Part shown: piece by piece, positions 17,053 to 26,292 of the stretch | Position numbering within the stretch: position 1 is the stretch's first letter | Layout: the number at the start of each line of letters is the position of its first letter | Notes under the pieces: generated by a model | The model's input: only the letters and a program-made list of their open reading frames with translations | Told to the model about the DNA's origin: nothing | Databases searched by the model: none | Program-made: the position numbers and the translations under genes | Assembly (NCBI GenBank): GCA_944392335.1 | Contig: CALXWJ010000017.1 | Coordinates: forward strand, 1 to 64,000 | Reading direction: 5' to 3' | Length of the DNA: 64,000 nt | From: an uncultured Clostridia bacterium | Lineage (GTDB): Bacteria > Bacillota > Clostridia > UBA1381

Positions 17053-17081
17053 ATTATACAGTAAATTTTTTATTATGTCAA
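17053..17081 (-). promoter_or_regulatory. Sigma-A promoter of rpsF-ssb-rpsR
   Basis: On the minus strand TTGACA (17081-17076), a 17-bp spacer and TATAAT (17058-17053) form a consensus promoter about 107 bp before rpsF. The stretch 17082-17352 is AT-rich and otherwise without a visible gene. Confidence 0.9.
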
Positions 17082-17352
17082 TAAATTTATTTTATTTTCT
17101 TTACAATTGATCTAATGTTCTCAAAATTTATTGTAAAATATATTTAAAATAACCAAATATATACCTACACGAATATTTTTGCTCATCAACATTTATTTTA
17201 ATCAAGCAATTACCATCTGAAAAAAATATTTCCCGATCTTTCCATAATGCTGTGTCATAAAAACAACAAACATTTTTATAAATTAATCTTGTTTTTTTCT
17301 ACATAATATTATATAATTATTTGTAAAAAATAAAGGATAAGGAAAATCGTAT

Positions 17353-18003
17353 ATGAGAATGAGAAAGAAAAAACATTGTGATGAAAGATTGGAAAAGTGT
17401 TCATCGCTTTGGATAAAAGATCCCGAAAATTATAAGGGAATATGGAATGAACTGTTCAGAAACAACAATCCGATTCATATTGAGATAGGATGCGGAAAAG
17501 GTCAGTTTATCTGTCAGACTGCGCAAAACAATCCCGATATCAACTATGTAGCCATAGACGTTGTTCCCGATGTACTTGTTCTTGCATTGGAAAAAGCAAC
17601 TGCGAAAAATTTAGACAATGTCAGATTCATTATTGCAGATGCAAATAAATTATGTGATTTCTTTGCATTTGATGAAGTAAAACAAATATATCTTAACTTC
17701 TCGGATCCGTGGAAAAAAAATAAACAAGCCAAAAGACGCCTCACACATAAAAATTTTCTTGACATTTATAAAAAATTGCTGAAAAACGGAAACCTGATAT
17801 GCTTCAAAACAGATAACAAAGCACTGTTCGAATTTTCCCTAAATTCATTTGCGCAGGAAAATTTCAAGCTTCAAAATATAACTTTGGATCTTCACAATTC
17901 AAAATTTGAAGGCAATGTGATGACGGAATATGAAACAAGATTTGCCGAACAAGGTCTTCCCATTTACAGGCTTGAAGCTAAATATATCGGATGGACCGAT
18001 TAA
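17353..18003 (+). CDS. trmB: tRNA (guanine-N7-)-methyltransferase
   Basis: The 216-residue SAM-dependent enzyme makes m7G46 in tRNA variable loops. It has the SAM loop EIGCGKGQFI, the acidic residues IDVVPDVL and IADANKL, the family signature YLNFSDPWKKNKQAKRRLT, and FKTDN in the C-terminal half. The ATG follows AAAGGATAAGG. It is monocistronic and followed by a terminator. Confidence 0.95.
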   Translation: MRMRKKKHCDERLEKCSSLWIKDPENYKGIWNELFRNNNPIHIEIGCGKGQFICQTAQNNPDINYVAIDVVPDVLVLALEKATAKNLDNVRFIIADANKLCDFFAFDEVKQIYLNFSDPWKKNKQAKRRLTHKNFLDIYKKLLKNGNLICFKTDNKALFEFSLNSFAQENFKLQNITLDLHNSKFEGNVMTEYETRFAEQGLPIYRLEAKYIGWTD

Positions 18004-18069
18004 CCTACGCAGGTTGCACCGAGATGAGAAAAAAAGAATGATAAATGATATATAAGATAAGTATAAGAT

Positions 18070-18101
18070 GAAAAGGAGCTGTTTTTTGCAGCTCCTTTTT
18101 A
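18070..18101 (+). terminator. Terminator after trmB
   Basis: Stem AAAAGGAGCTG (18071-18081) / CAGCTCCTTTT (18089-18099) has a 7-nt loop and ends in a T-run. Confidence 0.88.
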
Positions 18102-18145
18102 ATATAAATACAAATTAATGTGTAAAGATGGTGTAGATTTTCTAT

Positions 18146-18538
18146 TTAAGTATTTTCCGAATAGTTGATTGCAAGAGCACTTTTCAGCCATTTACAGAAG
18201 AAAACAAGCGGAATACATACGGCAAGCCACAAAAAGCTGTAACCGAGGCAAACCTGCCCCAAAATGTTATATGGCATATCGGAATAATCCCATACATGGA
18301 GCCCCAGTTTTACATTGACTATGAGGCCCGCGACAAGCTCTATGAATGTTATGGCAAGACTTCCCGCAGCAGCTTTAATAAAAATAGGCGTATTGCCTAA
18401 AATATCAAAAATATGATAAATAAGAAAAAAACATATTCCGCCGCAAATAAGCATTGTCCAATGTGTGTAGCCTCTCCATAATATTTCCAACAGTCCGTAC
18501 CCGGCAGCGCCGATGAAAAAGACAAATAATTGTTCCAT
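18146..18538 (-). CDS. CmpB-like putative ABC transporter permease family membrane protein
   Basis: The 130-residue protein has four membrane helices with short loops. The sequences FFIGAAGYGLLEILWRGYTHWTM and ELVAGLIVNVKLGLHVWDYSDMPYNILGQ fit the ABC_trans_CmpB family (PF06541), common in Firmicutes and of unknown role. It is a short single-domain member. It lies downstream of ylbJ on the same strand with 59 bp between and may be cotranscribed. Confidence 0.72.
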   Translation of the reverse strand: MEQLFVFFIGAAGYGLLEILWRGYTHWTMLICGGICFFLIYHIFDILGNTPIFIKAAAGSLAITFIELVAGLIVNVKLGLHVWDYSDMPYNILGQVCLGYSFLWLAVCIPLVFFCKWLKSALAINYSENT

Positions 18539-18597
18539 AAATAAAACTCCGTAAAAAAATTTCTATAAGTTATTATGAGAAATTTTTTGATATTTAT

Positions 18598-19683
18598 TCA
18601 TGCGCATTTATGTTTTCTTCCTTTCGGACGGTATATTAAAGACATTATTATAAGTGCAATAACGGTTAGAATACAGACTGAAACATATAATGCACCAATG
18701 CAAAAGCCCGCGCTTAATTTCTGTGTATTATGTGTGTATGTAAATACAGTCTGGGTTATCGGTATAAACTTTAGTGCGATATATGTGTATAAAAGTGAAA
18801 AAAAACCGTGCAGGAATTTTCCCGCCAAATATGGCTTGAGACTCAGACCCGACCTTGAAACGACACCCATGACCTGCAAATGTACGCTTATCCCCGCGAA
18901 AGCGCATACCCATGAGGAAATAATAATTTTATTAAAAAGCGACGTATCCAAAACAGATATTTTATTCAGCCCGGATACAAATTCCATTATACTTGACAAT
19001 ATTGCTTCAGAAGTAGGGTTTATATGTATCAGATCCATGATAAGGCTTGATATTACGCTGCAAAAAATGACCACTCCGCACACTGTGAGAATACTGTTTA
19101 TTGAATTTGAAATAACATCCGAAAATATACGGGAGAGATTCCTTTGGTTTGTTGTGACCGTTGACTGCGGAGCCAAAAAAGCTTTTGGCTTATAAAACCG
19201 GAAAAGAATTCCTACGGTTATTGCACCCAAAATATGAGATAAATAAATAATCAGTCCTATTTTGGGACTGTGGTACATGGATACTCCAACCGCACCCAAA
19301 ATAAACAAAGGGCCAGAGTTGTTGCAAAATGCAAGCAAGCGTTCGGCTTCGGATTTAGAAAGATAGAGCGAATCATACAGCTGGCATGTTGTAACGGCGC
19401 CGAGAGGATAGCCGCTTACAACGCCCAGAATAAAAGCTGCCGCACCGGTTGAATTTATATTGAACAACGGCTTCATGACGGGACGGAAAAAACCGGCAAG
19501 AACTTCGCAGAAGCCTGAATATATTAGCAGCCCCGAGCATACAAAAAAAGGAAAAAGAGATGGGATTATAACATCAAAGCAAATATCTATTCCGTTCTGT
19601 GCATACATGACCGACTTATCGGGATTTATTATTAAAAGAGCTGTGATAGAAAGTATGAATATATAAATTATTGCCTTTTTCAT
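18598..19683 (-). CDS. ylbJ: Sporulation integral membrane protein YlbJ
   Basis: The 361-residue protein has about eight membrane helices and the nucleoside-recognition/Gate-like segments SLFPFFVCSGLLIYSGF, VVSGYPLGAVTTCQLY and AFCNNSGPLFILGAVG that mark YlbJ. In Bacillus subtilis ylbJ is under the mother-cell sigma E and is needed for heat-resistant spores. The ATG at 19683 follows GGAGGAC. The neighbouring yqfC and yqfD, transcribed divergently, are also sporulation genes. Confidence 0.85.
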   Translation of the reverse strand: MKKAIIYIFILSITALLIINPDKSVMYAQNGIDICFDVIIPSLFPFFVCSGLLIYSGFCEVLAGFFRPVMKPLFNINSTGAAAFILGVVSGYPLGAVTTCQLYDSLYLSKSEAERLLAFCNNSGPLFILGAVGVSMYHSPKIGLIIYLSHILGAITVGILFRFYKPKAFLAPQSTVTTNQRNLSRIFSDVISNSINSILTVCGVVIFCSVISSLIMDLIHINPTSEAILSSIMEFVSGLNKISVLDTSLFNKIIISSWVCAFAGISVHLQVMGVVSRSGLSLKPYLAGKFLHGFFSLLYTYIALKFIPITQTVFTYTHNTQKLSAGFCIGALYVSVCILTVIALIIMSLIYRPKGRKHKCA

Positions 19684-19947
19684 TTCTGTCCTCCGATTTT
19701 TCTGCAAAAGCAGTATTTTTTATTGTCACTGTTACTCGGCTGCAGTCCCATTGTATGTTGCTCAAACCACAAGATTCCGCGGCGCCCGACCAAAATATAT
19801 AATGATATTTTTCTTATTGTATTGGTTCGTCCTGTCTTTTGGGATCAAATTATTTGTTTTGTTTAAATATATGAATTTATCAGCGGATTATTGCATAAAT
19901 TCAAATAAAGGATAAAGTTTTTTGAGAAAGGACAGGTAACCGTTACA

Positions 19948-20232
19948 ATGAGCAAAATACGAGAAAAAATCGCTGACATGACAGAGCTTCCGAAAGACGT
20001 TATTATGGACTTGCCGAGAATGGTTATTATCGGTAACAGAGAATTGCAGATAGAAAATTATAAAGGGCTTTTGGAATATACACAAAACAGCATAAGAGTG
20101 GCAACAAACAATAAACAAATAATAATAACGGGAGCGGAACTTTGTATAAACAGGATGGAAGCCGAAACAATCTTTATAGGAGGCAGGTTTATTTCAATTG
20201 AGTTTTGTTCCAAAAACAATAGAAGGGCTTGA
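19948..20232 (+). CDS. yqfC: Sporulation protein YqfC
   Basis: The 94-residue cytoplasmic protein has the family core DLPRMVIIGNRELQIENYKGLLEY and a run of short beta strands. YqfC is sigma E-controlled in Bacillus and lies directly before yqfD, as here. The ATG follows AAAGGACAGG by about 9 nt. Its molecular role is unknown. Confidence 0.9.
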   Translation: MSKIREKIADMTELPKDVIMDLPRMVIIGNRELQIENYKGLLEYTQNSIRVATNNKQIIITGAELCINRMEAETIFIGGRFISIEFCSKNNRRA

Positions 20233-20376
20233 AATTACGGCATAATACGGTATATATTTATGACAGAATTTTTGACTTAGTATAAAATTGATAAATCTTT
20301 ATAAAAAAATGTAACAAAATCAACAAAAGTTTAAAAATTTAATATAAAAAAAGTAGAAAAATAAGAGGTTTTTAAT

Positions 20377-21591
20377 ATGTTTTTTAATAAAATCTTTCAT
20401 TTTGTGAAAGGATATGTTATAATAGAAATAACAGGCTTTTACATTGAGCGTTTTTTATACATATGCGCAAAACGCGGCATCAAGCTGTTCTCAATAGGGA
20501 AAAGAACGGAAAACGGCGTTGCGGCATGTATAAGTATTTCGGATTTTTACAGGGTCAGACCGGTACGTTTTAAAACCGGGACCCATATACGCATTATAAA
20601 AAAGTGCGGATTACCTTTTTTGATAAAACAATTTAAAAAGAGAAGCTTTTTGATTATCGGATTGCTGTTGGTCGCAATAGTTATGTTTATTTCTTCAAAT
20701 TTTATATGGTCGGTGGAAATACGGGGAGATAACGATGACCTTTCGCATTCGGTAGCAGCTGCCGTAAGAAAAACAGGAGTTCACATCGGTGCTTATAAGC
20801 CCTCGCTCATGGAGGGCGAAAGCATGAAAAGTATCATACTCAACAATACCGAAAATCTTGTATGGGCTTGGGTGTATATAAACGGAACCAAGGCTGTTGT
20901 GGAATACAAGGAAGGGATCCTTCCGCCCAAAGTGGTGGATAAATCGTCCCCTTGCGATATTGTCGCGCGAAGAGACGGGTTGATAGTGAGTATTGTTGAA
21001 AAAAGCGGAAGAGCAAGAGTGATGAAAAATGATACTGTGGAAAAAGGCGATCTTTTGATTGCCGGGACCATTGACATGAGCAGCGGTGATTATAAAACGG
21101 TACATGCAATTGGGGACGTTTATGCATATACATGGCATGAGAAAAGCGGAGAATATAAAATGTATGAGGATATAAATACTCCGACGGGGAAAGAAAAAAA
21201 ATTCAGAACCTTTAAGCTTTTTTCAAAATGCTTTGATCTGTTTTTTAAGGATGATGTGAATTTTGAGAATTATACGGTAAGTGAAAAATTGTCGGAAATA
21301 AAGATCGGGGACGATAATTATCTGGGAATAGGGATGTATGAGAAAACATACAGTGAAGTAACAACCAAGAGAAAACCGATTTCATATGATATTGCAGTGG
21401 AAAAAGGCCGCAATGATCTGGAAGAAAAAATCGCGAAAGAGCTTGCCTGCGGATCAAGACTTACCGACAAAAAAGTTTTTCACGAACAGATAGATAATGA
21501 GACGGTAAAGGTAACCGTAACAATGGAATTTATTGAAAAAATCGGTGAAGAAATACCGATAATCGATCAAAATGCCGAGCCTGAAGAATAA
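20377..21591 (+). CDS. yqfD: Sporulation protein YqfD
   Basis: The 404-residue protein has an N-terminal cytoplasmic part, one membrane helix (about 93-112, FLIIGLLLVAIVMFISSNFI) and an external region. The signature EIRGDNDD follows the helix, and AWVYINGTKAVVEYKEG and PCDIVARRDGLIVSI lie beyond. This is the layout of YqfD/YqfD-like SpoIV proteins. It sits in the conserved block yqfC-yqfD-phoH-ybeY-dgkA-era-recO. The ATG start follows AGAGG. Confidence 0.92.
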   Translation: MFFNKIFHFVKGYVIIEITGFYIERFLYICAKRGIKLFSIGKRTENGVAACISISDFYRVRPVRFKTGTHIRIIKKCGLPFLIKQFKKRSFLIIGLLLVAIVMFISSNFIWSVEIRGDNDDLSHSVAAAVRKTGVHIGAYKPSLMEGESMKSIILNNTENLVWAWVYINGTKAVVEYKEGILPPKVVDKSSPCDIVARRDGLIVSIVEKSGRARVMKNDTVEKGDLLIAGTIDMSSGDYKTVHAIGDVYAYTWHEKSGEYKMYEDINTPTGKEKKFRTFKLFSKCFDLFFKDDVNFENYTVSEKLSEIKIGDDNYLGIGMYEKTYSEVTTKRKPISYDIAVEKGRNDLEEKIAKELACGSRLTDKKVFHEQIDNETVKVTVTMEFIEKIGEEIPIIDQNAEPEE

Positions 21592-21596
21592 ATACA

Positions 21597-21720
21597 GTGT
21601 TTATTATAATCTCCCACTGAAACGCTGAGGAGCTAACGCTCCTATTGCTGGCTGCAACGTTTTCAAACTCTATTTCAAATAAGCTTGATGGAGCGTTGCT
21701 CCGATTTAAATTATGGGTCA
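21597..21720. repeat. Intergenic palindromic segment (partial match to the repeat family, copy F)
   Basis: This segment contains GGAGCTAACGCTCC (perfect-arm hairpin) and GGAGCGTTGCTCC, plus ATAATCTCCCACTGA, which resembles the middle of copy A. It lies between yqfD and phoH. It may be a diverged or composite member of the repeat family, or transcript-processing hairpins. Confidence 0.4.
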
Positions 21721-21744
21721 TACAATTGAAAGGAATGGGATGAA

Positions 21745-22767
21745 TTGAGCGAAAGACAAATTAGGATACCGGAATCTGTCGATGTTTCGGAATTTTTCGG
21801 TGATTTTGATTTAAATGTAAAGTTATTGGAAAAGGCTTTATCTGTTACACTTACGGGCAGAGACAGCATAATAAAAATTGCCGGTGAAGAAGAGAATGTT
21901 GAAAAATGTGCGGATGTTATAGATGCTCTGATAGAGATACTTGAAAAAGGCGAAAAAATTGATGAACAAAAAATTCTCTACGCCATTACAATGGTGCAGG
22001 AAAACGGCGAATTTGATATGAAAATGCTCGGTGATGACTGTGTGGCGATCAGTCAAAAGGGAACACCGATAAAGACAAAGACATTAGGGCAGAAAAAATA
22101 TGTTGAAGCTATTAGGGAAAATACAATAGTTTTCGGCATAGGGCCTGCCGGAACGGGTAAGACGTATCTCGCGGTTGCAAGAGCGGTTACGTCATTAAGA
22201 AATAAAGAAGTATCAAGAATAATCTTAACAAGACCTGCGGTTGAGGCAGGAGAAAAACTCGGCTTTTTGCCGGGAGATTTACAAAACAAAGTTGATCCGT
22301 ATTTAAGACCGTTATATGACGGGATGTATGAAATGATGGGTCCTGAGACTTTTTTAAGACAGCAGGAGCGCGGCGTTATCGAGGTTGCACCTCTTGCATA
22401 CATGAGAGGAAGAACATTAGATAATGCTTTTATAATACTGGATGAGGCTCAAAATACAACTCCTGAGCAGATGAAAATGTTTTTAACAAGAATAGGATTC
22501 GGTTCACGTGCGGTTATTACCGGTGATATTACACAGATCGACTTGCCTGACGGTAAAAAGTCCGGACTTAAAGAAGTACAAAAAATATTAAAGGATATTG
22601 ACGATATAGCTTTTTGTGAATTTACCGAAAAGGATGTTGTGCGTCATCCTCTGGTACAAAAGATAATCAAAGCATATGAAAAGTATGACAGAGAACGGGT
22701 GAAAAAAGATGGCAAAAGTGTATCTAGAGAACGATCAGGACGAAACAGAAATAACAGAACAGACTGA
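21745..22767 (+). CDS. phoH: PhoH family ATPase
   Basis: The 340-residue protein has an N-terminal KH-like segment (about residues 20-75) and a PhoH P-loop ATPase domain with GIGPAGTGKTYLAVA (Walker A), ILDEAQNTTPEQMK (Walker B) and TRIGFGSRAVITGD. PhoH proteins are thought to act in RNA or ribosome metabolism together with YbeY. The start is TTG at 21745 with GAAAGGA about 10 nt upstream; a closer ATG is out of frame. The C-terminal basic tail overlaps ybeY by 59 nt, an unusually long overlap. Confidence 0.92.
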   Translation: MSERQIRIPESVDVSEFFGDFDLNVKLLEKALSVTLTGRDSIIKIAGEEENVEKCADVIDALIEILEKGEKIDEQKILYAITMVQENGEFDMKMLGDDCVAISQKGTPIKTKTLGQKKYVEAIRENTIVFGIGPAGTGKTYLAVARAVTSLRNKEVSRIILTRPAVEAGEKLGFLPGDLQNKVDPYLRPLYDGMYEMMGPETFLRQQERGVIEVAPLAYMRGRTLDNAFIILDEAQNTTPEQMKMFLTRIGFGSRAVITGDITQIDLPDGKKSGLKEVQKILKDIDDIAFCEFTEKDVVRHPLVQKIIKAYEKYDRERVKKDGKSVSRERSGRNRNNRTD

Positions 22768-23203
22768 AACACTTATCACGGAGTGTATCAATAAAGTCCT
22801 TGATCATGAGAAATGCGGTTTTGATGCTGAGGTAAGTGTAACGATCGTGGACAGCAATGAAATAAAAGCATTAAATAAAGAACACCGAAACAAAGATACC
22901 GTTACCGATGTCTTGTCTTTCCCTATACTGGAGTTTGATGAAAATAGGGATATTGTGAACAGTGAATACGATTTTGACGGTAATTTGGTTGTACTCGGAG
23001 ATATTGTGATATGCGCCGAACGCGCAAAGGAACAGGCAGAAGAATACGGCCATTCCTTTGTGAGGGAAATAGCATTTTTGACAGTTCATTCCATGCTGCA
23101 CTTACTTGGATATGACCATGAAAACAATACCGATATGGAACAGATAATGTTTAAAAAACAGGAAGAAATACTGTCTCAAATGGGTATAATAAGAGATAAA
23201 TAA
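22709..23203 (+). CDS. ybeY: Endoribonuclease YbeY
   Basis: The 164-residue zinc-dependent RNase acts in 16S rRNA maturation and 70S quality control. The zinc motif HSMLHLLGYDHENN gives the three metal-binding histidines. RNKDTVTDVLSFP is the conserved substrate-groove segment. The ATG lies inside the 3' end of phoH. An acidic N-terminal extension (residues 1-20) is present. Confidence 0.94.
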   Translation: MAKVYLENDQDETEITEQTETLITECINKVLDHEKCGFDAEVSVTIVDSNEIKALNKEHRNKDTVTDVLSFPILEFDENRDIVNSEYDFDGNLVVLGDIVICAERAKEQAEEYGHSFVREIAFLTVHSMLHLLGYDHENNTDMEQIMFKKQEEILSQMGIIRDK

Positions 23204-23391
23204 TAGATTATTGCCGGAAAAAGAAATATTATATTTGGAAATTTGATAAAAAAAATCAATAGTACCGGATTTATTGGCTTTAATGTTATTGCTCAATGCC
23301 TGCGGCAATAATGATCACGTACAAAATATCAGACGCCGAATTTGCTTATCACGGCAACGGTACGTTAATCACATCGGAATGAGGATTTGGA

Positions 23392-23856
23392 ATGTATAAA
23401 AACAAGAATATGATACAAAGCTTTAAAAATGCTTTTTGGGGAATGGTAAGACCGTTCAGAACGGAGATCAATTTGAGGATCCATTTTATGATCGGGAATC
23501 TCATTATCTTGTTTGCATTTTTTTATGGCCTGTCAAGAGTTGAATGGGCAGTTTTGATCTTAACTATTGCCCTTGTTTTCTGTGCGGAATTATTTAATAC
23601 TGCTATAGAAAATTCAGTTGATACCGCTACAAAGGAGTATAGGAACACGGCAAAAATTGCAAAGGATGCCGCGGCGGGAGCCGTTCTGTTTTCGGCAATA
23701 TGCGCTGTTACAGTGGGATTTTTTCTGTTTTTTGATCCGGATAGAATCTGCGCGGTGCTCACACATATTTTTACCACTCCTGAAATATTGATACCGAGCC
23801 TTGCTTTGGGACTGGGCGATATACTGTTCGTGATGTTCGGCGGGAGAAGAAATTAG
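23392..23856 (+). CDS. dgkA: Diacylglycerol/undecaprenol kinase DgkA
   Basis: The 154-residue membrane kinase has three DgkA helices and the catalytic segments CAELFNTAIENSVD and AKDAAAGAVL. In Gram-positives the enzyme phosphorylates undecaprenol to recycle the cell-wall lipid carrier. About 25 extra residues at the C-terminus, including a fourth hydrophobic stretch, go beyond the usual 120-130 residue form. The 188 bp before it (23204-23391) hold no supported gene. Confidence 0.92.
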   Translation: MYKNKNMIQSFKNAFWGMVRPFRTEINLRIHFMIGNLIILFAFFYGLSRVEWAVLILTIALVFCAELFNTAIENSVDTATKEYRNTAKIAKDAAAGAVLFSAICAVTVGFFLFFDPDRICAVLTHIFTTPEILIPSLALGLGDILFVMFGGRRN

Positions 23857-23922
23857 GATATTAAAAGTACAAAGTATATTTTCATTTTTTGTACTTACTA
23901 AGAAAATAAGAGAGGAATAATT

Positions 23923-24819
23923 ATGAATAATAAAAAGGAATTTAAATCGGGATTTTGTTCAATTGTGGGTATGGCCAATGTCGGAAAATCCACTTTGCTG
24001 AATCAGATCGCGGGGCAAAAAATAGCGATCATATCAAATAAACCGCAGACCACAAGAAATAAAATACTTGCAATATATAATACTGATGATGAACAGATAA
24101 TATTTACCGATACGCCGGGGATACATACTCCCCATACAAAATTGGGTGAAGTAATGGTAAAAACGGCAAACGAGTCCATGAACGAAATGGATGTTATTAT
24201 ATTTGTGGTAGACGCTTCAACAAGCATTAATGACATGGAATACAAAATAGGAAAAGATATTGCAAAATCAAAGATACCGTGTATATTGGTATTAAATAAA
24301 ATAGATACCATGCGAAAAGACGAACTACTGCCGGTAATTGCCGATTATTCAGGGATATGTGAATTTGAATCGATCGTTCCGATAAGCGCGAAAACAGGCG
24401 ACGGAATAGAGATACTTCTAAACAATATAAGACAGTTTATCAAAAAAGGGCCGAAATATTTTTATGACGATATGGTAACAGATCAGCCGGAAAAGCAAAT
24501 TGCGGCTGAGATCATCAGGGAAAAATTACTATGGCTCCTGGATAAAGAGATACCTCACGGAGTGGCTATCGAAATCGAAAAGATGCAGGAAAAGGCAAAT
24601 GTTACCGCTATCAGTGCAAGCATATATTGCGAAAAAAACTCGCATAAGGGTATTATTATAGGCAAAAACGGAGAAATGCTGAAAAAAATAGGGACTATGG
24701 CAAGAGGAGACATTGAAAAAATGCTTGGCAAAAAGGTATATCTTGAGCTATGGGTCAAGGTAAGAACCGATTGGAGAAACAACAATGCTTTAATAAAAAA
24801 TTTCGGATTTGAGAGTTAA
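23923..24819 (+). CDS. era: GTPase Era
   Basis: The 298-residue GTPase has G1 GMANVGKST, G3 DTPGIH, G4 NKID, G5 SAK and a C-terminal KH RNA-binding domain with GIIIGKNGEMLKKIG. Era binds the 3' end of 16S rRNA and helps assemble the small subunit. Alanine replaces the common Pro in the P-loop (usually RPNVGKS). It stands in the conserved block between dgkA and recO. Confidence 0.97.
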   Translation: MNNKKEFKSGFCSIVGMANVGKSTLLNQIAGQKIAIISNKPQTTRNKILAIYNTDDEQIIFTDTPGIHTPHTKLGEVMVKTANESMNEMDVIIFVVDASTSINDMEYKIGKDIAKSKIPCILVLNKIDTMRKDELLPVIADYSGICEFESIVPISAKTGDGIEILLNNIRQFIKKGPKYFYDDMVTDQPEKQIAAEIIREKLLWLLDKEIPHGVAIEIEKMQEKANVTAISASIYCEKNSHKGIIIGKNGEMLKKIGTMARGDIEKMLGKKVYLELWVKVRTDWRNNNALIKNFGFES

Positions 24820-24860
24820 CAATAAAAACTTTCGATATTGCCTGCAAATTAACCTAAGCA

Positions 24861-24992
24861 AAAATGTCCCCCGCATCTGTAGTTGTGGGGCTGCATATCT
24901 GTAATCGGTGTGATATTATATTCTCTCATTGATCACAGCACAGCCATGCTGTGCTCTTGTCCTCGCCCGAGACGGGACAAGCCCTTATTGAA
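24861..24992 (+). repeat. Dispersed palindromic repeat, copy B
   Basis: This unit fills the era-recO gap. It holds CTGTAATC...GATCACAG arms, the palindrome AGCACAG/CTGTGCT (24937-24955), and TTGTCCTCGCCCGAGACGGGACAA. The right half matches copy C over about 36 nt with one visible mismatch. The end runs into TTATTGAAAGGAG, so it may contribute the recO ribosome binding site. Confidence 0.65.
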
Positions 24993-25012
24993 AGGAGCTA
25001 ACGGATAAATAT

Positions 25013-25765
25013 ATGTCTTTGGTAAAAACAAAAGGTATTATTATAAAACAATACGATTACGGAGAAGGAAACCGTATTTTAAATATTTTTACAAAGGATC
25101 AGGGAATAATCAAGGCCGTATTGTACGGCGCGAAAAGTATTAAAAATAAAAACAGCGCCGCTGCCCAGTTTTTAACATATGCGGATTTTATTCTTTCAAA
25201 TTCGGGAAGGGATATGTATACGGTAAGAAGCTGTGAACCCATTGAATGTTTTTTTAAAATTCATGAGGATATAGAAAAAGTGGCTCTTTGCACCTATATG
25301 GCTGATCTGATTTACACATTGATCAACCTTAATTCTCCTGATGAAAATATTTTAAATTTATTTTTAAACTGCTGTTATGCCACGGCATATAAAGATACCG
25401 ACAATGAGAAGATACGTGCGGTATTTGAGCTAAGGGTTATAGCATATTCGGGGTATATGCCAAATCTTATCAATTGTACGAAATGTTTGTCTAATGAAAA
25501 TATAGCGGCTTTTTCACCTAAAAGCGGTGGGATTGTTTGTGAGGGATGTATGCAGCCGGAGGATTTTGAACTCAATGCAGATATATATCATACTTTAAAA
25601 TATATCCTTACGGCAGAAGCCAAAAAGATTATGTCATTTTCTGCATCGGAGACGGTTATGAGAACCGTTTCGCAAATAGCAGAAAAGTATGCCGCATTAC
25701 ATACGGAAAAGGACTTCGCGTCGCTGGAATATTATAAAAAAATATCGGGAAGGATGAATACTTGA
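25013..25765 (+). CDS. recO: DNA repair protein RecO
   Basis: The 250-residue protein has the N-terminal OB fold (LVKTKGIIIKQYDYGEGNRI) and a C-terminal helical domain with zinc ligands CTKC...CEGC (about residues 154-185). RecO loads RecA on SSB-coated DNA with RecR. The start ATG lies at the end of repeat B with AAAGGAGC upstream. The dCMP deaminase follows almost directly. Confidence 0.93.
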   Translation: MSLVKTKGIIIKQYDYGEGNRILNIFTKDQGIIKAVLYGAKSIKNKNSAAAQFLTYADFILSNSGRDMYTVRSCEPIECFFKIHEDIEKVALCTYMADLIYTLINLNSPDENILNLFLNCCYATAYKDTDNEKIRAVFELRVIAYSGYMPNLINCTKCLSNENIAAFSPKSGGIVCEGCMQPEDFELNADIYHTLKYILTAEAKKIMSFSASETVMRTVSQIAEKYAALHTEKDFASLEYYKKISGRMNT

Positions 25766-25779
25766 AAGGAGAGTCGTCC

Positions 25780-26268
25780 ATGGAAAGACGTGACAAGAAC
25801 AACTATTATCTTGATATTGCACAAACCGTTGCCGAGAGAGGAACTTGTTTAAGGAGAAATTACGGCGCAATAATAGTACATAATGATGAAATAATATCAA
25901 CGGGATATGTAGGTGCTCCGAGAGGGAGAAAAAACTGTAACGATCTTGGTGTTTGTATCAGAATGAAATTGAGTATTCCCAGAGGTGAAAGATATGAAAT
26001 GTGCCGCAGCGTTCATGCGGAGGCAAATGCCATAATTTCGGCGTCAAGAAGGGACATGATCGGGGCGACGATGTACCTTGTGGGACTTGAGGCAAACACC
26101 AAAGAGATCGTTGCAAACAGCTGCTGCTGCTCCATGTGTAAAAGAATGGTTATAAATTCGGGAATAAAAGAAGTTATTATAAGAGATACCGAAAACGAGT
26201 ACAGGATCATATCGGTACAGGATTGGATAGACAACGATGAGTCGCTTGACGGCGTTAAGGGATATTGA
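25780..26268 (+). CDS. Deoxycytidylate (dCMP) deaminase
   Basis: The 162-residue zinc deaminase of the ComEB/dCMP deaminase family turns dCMP into dUMP for thymidylate synthesis. The motifs are VHAEANAI (zinc His, catalytic Glu) and CCSMCKRM (two zinc cysteines). The residue before the first zinc Cys is Cys instead of the usual Pro. The ATG at 25780 follows AAAGGAGAG; an upstream TTG at 25762 is in the recO stop region. Confidence 0.9.
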   Translation: MERRDKNNYYLDIAQTVAERGTCLRRNYGAIIVHNDEIISTGYVGAPRGRKNCNDLGVCIRMKLSIPRGERYEMCRSVHAEANAIISASRRDMIGATMYLVGLEANTKEIVANSCCCSMCKRMVINSGIKEVIIRDTENEYRIISVQDWIDNDESLDGVKGY

Positions 26269-26292
26269 TCATACAGAGGGGTAAATAAATAT

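Noticed and set aside
18575-19195. 206-residue plus-strand frame opposite ylbJ
   Set aside because: It lies fully over ylbJ, whose membrane signature is clear; no ribosome site.
24937-24955. AGCACAG/CTGTGCT hairpin as an era terminator
   Set aside because: No T-run follows and the stem is part of the dispersed repeat copy B, so it was kept as repeat structure only.
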